Source of the DNA: Ascaris suum
Lineage: Eukaryota; Nematoda; Chromadorea; Rhabditida; Ascarididae
Direction of reading: 5' to 3'
Assembly: GCA_013433145.1 (NCBI GenBank)
Contig: CM024168.1
Coordinates: 15,430,868 to 15,494,867, forward strand
Length of the DNA stretch: 64,000 nucleotides
The translations under genes were made by a program, and so were the position numbers. Of this stretch, positions 61,182 through 64,000 are shown piece after piece. The notes under the pieces were generated by a model, which was given only the letters and a program-made list of their open reading frames with translations, searched no databases and was not told the DNA's origin. Within the stretch, counting starts at the first letter, position 1, and each line of letters starts with the position of its first letter.

Positions 61182-64000
61182 TTGTTCTGTTTTAAGCAAA
61201 TATTGCCTGACAAATTATCTGTTCTGTCATGCTCCACATTTATCAATGATCTACAGGTATCTGCCGAGATTTTGACAGAGATTTCGTTGATTGCAAACTA
61301 GAAAACTCAGTTCGATAATGGTCGGTGTCTTCGTTCAGACCAGAAATTCAAGTAGGATCTGAAAGGCAAGAAGGCTATCGATTTTGGTGAAATCTCTAGG
61401 GATCATGGGCAATAACTAGTCTTGGCATATTGAGCGCGATAAGCCGAACGTTGAGCGGTATGACGATATCGCACTAGTTGCAATGACTTCGAGCTTCTTA
61501 ACGCATCCGAACTTTGCAGAAGTGCCGACTCGCATAATGACAATGCTGACCACTCGACAAAGTTCAGCTGTTTCATTTTTGTTGCAAATCGAGCGTCGGT
61601 CATCAAGCTAACGATTCACTAATGGAGCTCGTGTGGTTGAGTAGCTGAATCAACTAGTGATTAGCGTATTTGCAGGAAGTATATTGATCACAATGCAAAT
61701 TGTCACATCTCAGTAAATATAAGATTTGACAAATTACTTACGCACATTATTTTCATCCACCTTCATTCATTTAAACCAGTTATGGCTTTTGATGGAATCC
61801 TATTGGGATGCCAACGTTGCATTAGAAATACAGAGCGAAAGGTCTATAATACTTTACCGCCTGTTAATTTTGTACGTGGTTTCCCTAGCGTTTGCGAAGT
61901 TGCTTGTAACATCCGAGAAAATCGTCCAATTGATTTTGCATTCTTTCACTTGAGTGCTTGAAAGCAATTTCACGACACCTTTCTTCTCTAAGAGGGGCAA
62001 TTCTCGTGAGCGGCGAATTAAATTTCACCGCCACATAAATATTCAAATCGCCGATATCGATGAGAATAGCCCTCATTCATTTCGTACAAAATATGCTATC
62101 GTTAAATGCATTTAACATATGCCTTATGTTAATGCGTAAACGAATGCATATAATCCCATCGTTGTTAATATTATTGTAACGTTCCTTTTTGGATGTACTA
62201 TTTAAGTCGAATGAATCGAAATCAATTTTATGAATTTCAGGTCTTTTAATATGAATGAAGACATGGCCCAGTCTAAACTATTGCTGCTGTGTTGTACAGC
62301 TTTGAACGCTGTTTAAATGACGTTGAATTGAGGTCGTTAACGAGTGTTGTTGTGCATAAGAAAGAACGACGGTGAGATGACAATAAGTGGTGTTCAATGA
62401 ATCAGAAAATGCCAAATTGAGGCTGAGCAGACTGCGGTGGATGGCGAATAGGCTATAAGTGGGCCGAGCAATGACGGAAAGGAAATACTGACGAGCACAA
62501 CACCGAGCATCTCTATTTATGTTCCACCGATAGGTTGGAGACCCTTTTGTCCTTCGCCACAGCAAGCCATATTTTATGCCTTTATTGTAGCACTTGATCG
62601 GCGCTTCCACTGTGAGTCATGAGCCAGTAACGCAACCTTCTAAACACCTTCTGAGATTTTAACCATGTTCAGATAATGCTTAATGCCTTTATCACATCTA
62701 ATATCTGTGCCACAGAGGACAATGAACAAAATGTGAAATGCCTATGTGTTCTAGCATTCGCTAAAATAGTGCGTATGAAAAGTCCATGGATATTGCGTAT
62801 GTTAGCAAATGAAATGAGTAAATGTAATTAACATAAATGAATGAGGAAAAATCAAGACAATGCGGATAAATAGTTCGGTGAATATTCCTTATATCTGAGA
62901 TGCATAGGTGCCTTTTTGTTTTTTCTTATTTCGATAAATGTACTGTTTCCATCCTATGCAAATTGCATTTTTTTTTTGTAATAGGGTGTCTCTGCATTGC
63001 TCATTTATCTGCTCGTTTCTCTTATTCATAACTTTTGTCTGCCGAACATCATTATAAGGTAAGGTTTCTGAAGGAATTTGAATAAAATTCTCTGCTATAT
63101 ATGATAACGGTGATTTGCAGGCAACTCCAATAACGTATTGTATTTTAAGTACTTCTTAGGAAATAATCTCAACATATAGAGATTGCCAAGGGAATCACCA
63201 AAATTGTTGTTATTCCCACCAAATATGCACAATAGTGTACCACCGACATAAGAGATTTTCCTCTAGCCATCATCACGATAGAAGGGAGTCTAGGTTTGAT
63301 TACTGCAATATTCAGAAGCACCCAGTTGTTGGCCCGTTTTCTACACTGCGCTCTCAAGCTCAATATTCCTTCGCTTCCAAAAAAGCATTATTCTTGTTGA
63401 TGTCTTATTTCAAGTGATCGAAGAAAACAACGTAGGATGCAGCGCATTATTCGGAACTTGCTGGCAGTTCGCAGCAAGCAAACTTGCGGTCACATATTTT
63501 AGCCTCCAACACGCTTCAATAGTGGGCATTTCTAGATTTGAAATGCAAAGTCGGTAATGACCGAAAATGTGTGTAATTCGCAATTATCGGATGTACTATT
63601 GTGCCATATACAGAAAAGTTCGACATATTGAAAAATCTACCTTCTGTGCTAGTTTATTTCTTGATCAGTGGTTGATTCAACTACACAGTGGTACAAGTGA
63701 GATGGCCAAAAGCTTCATTAGTAAATCATTAGCTTGATAACCGACCGGTCTATGTTTCAAAAAACAAAATTCGAACAACTGAGCTCTCTCGACCGGTCAA
63801 TTTTACCGTGTTGTCAACTGTTAGCCGGTTGCGAAGCAGACTAATCGGCACTTCAATACCGTTTTCAGATGAGTTCAGAAGCTGAAAGTCGTTGCAACTA
63901 ATGCGGTATGTTTTAACGTAATTTGAAGGCTCTCGTTGACGAGTTGTTTAGTGAGGCTGACGACGTTCATTCTCGCGTTAGAGCTTGTTCGAGCATTGAC
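61182..64000. other. Intergenic sequence at the window end
   Basis: No gene is supported. Minus-strand frames at 61403-61606 and 62278-62610 are open and slightly GC-richer but match no family, and their lengths can arise by chance. GACCGGTC occurs twice near 63744 and 63793. Confidence 0.4.

Noticed and set aside
62278..62610. 110-codon minus-strand open frame near the window end
   Set aside because: No recognisable domain or exon signals, and its length is compatible with chance.

Overview
The window looks like nuclear DNA of a nematode. It is AT-rich. Genes are split into many short exons separated by introns of a few hundred bases to about 2 kb. Most splice acceptors are of the nematode TTTTCAG/TTTNNAG type, and long (AT)n microsatellites lie inside introns. 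There is no operon-style bacterial layout and no viral coding region. Intron sizes and base composition would suit a clade III (ascarid or spirurid) worm, but that placement is inference.

Three protein-coding genes could be rebuilt exon by exon. (1) Minus strand, 20927 down to 14668: a 12-exon ATG14/EPG-8-type gene (autophagy-specific subunit of the class III PI3-kinase complex), about 474 codons with every splice phase consistent. (2) Plus strand, about 24214-27941: an S-formylglutathione hydrolase (esterase D). Five exons carry the catalytic Ser/Asp/His, but an extra base in an A6 run of the fourth exon breaks the frame, and the first exon was not found. (3) Plus strand, 33604-57380: a GON-4/GON4L chromatin-regulator gene of roughly 24 exons and 2,490 codons. 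It has the N-terminal GON4L block, the acidic region, the paired-amphipathic-helix region and a C-terminal SANT/Myb domain. One reading-frame break (near 56.1 kb) and one awkward splice junction (42.4-42.7 kb) remain.

Layout: 1-14.5 kb is almost gene-free. It holds an approximately 0.8-kb (TTTCTC)n tract and the decayed 3' end of a non-LTR retrotransposon with an AAATAAAC tail. 14.5-20.9 kb is ATG14. 20.9-24.2 kb is the divergent spacer, with a base-composition island. 24.2-27.9 kb is esterase D, with a foldback repeat and (AT)n arrays in its introns. 27.9-33.6 kb is a spacer with a second possible LINE scrap. 33.6-57.4 kb is gon-4. 57.4-64 kb is gene-poor and holds a large inverted duplication with arms of several hundred bases about 1 kb apart. 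The three genes do housekeeping jobs in different compartments (autophagy membrane, cytosolic formaldehyde detoxification, nuclear transcription control), and nothing suggests they act together.

I found no convincing new gene system. The points most worth checking are the frame breaks in otherwise intact conserved genes, the inverted duplication, the (TA)61 array next to a gon-4 splice acceptor, and an intronic island whose antisense strand reads like protein.
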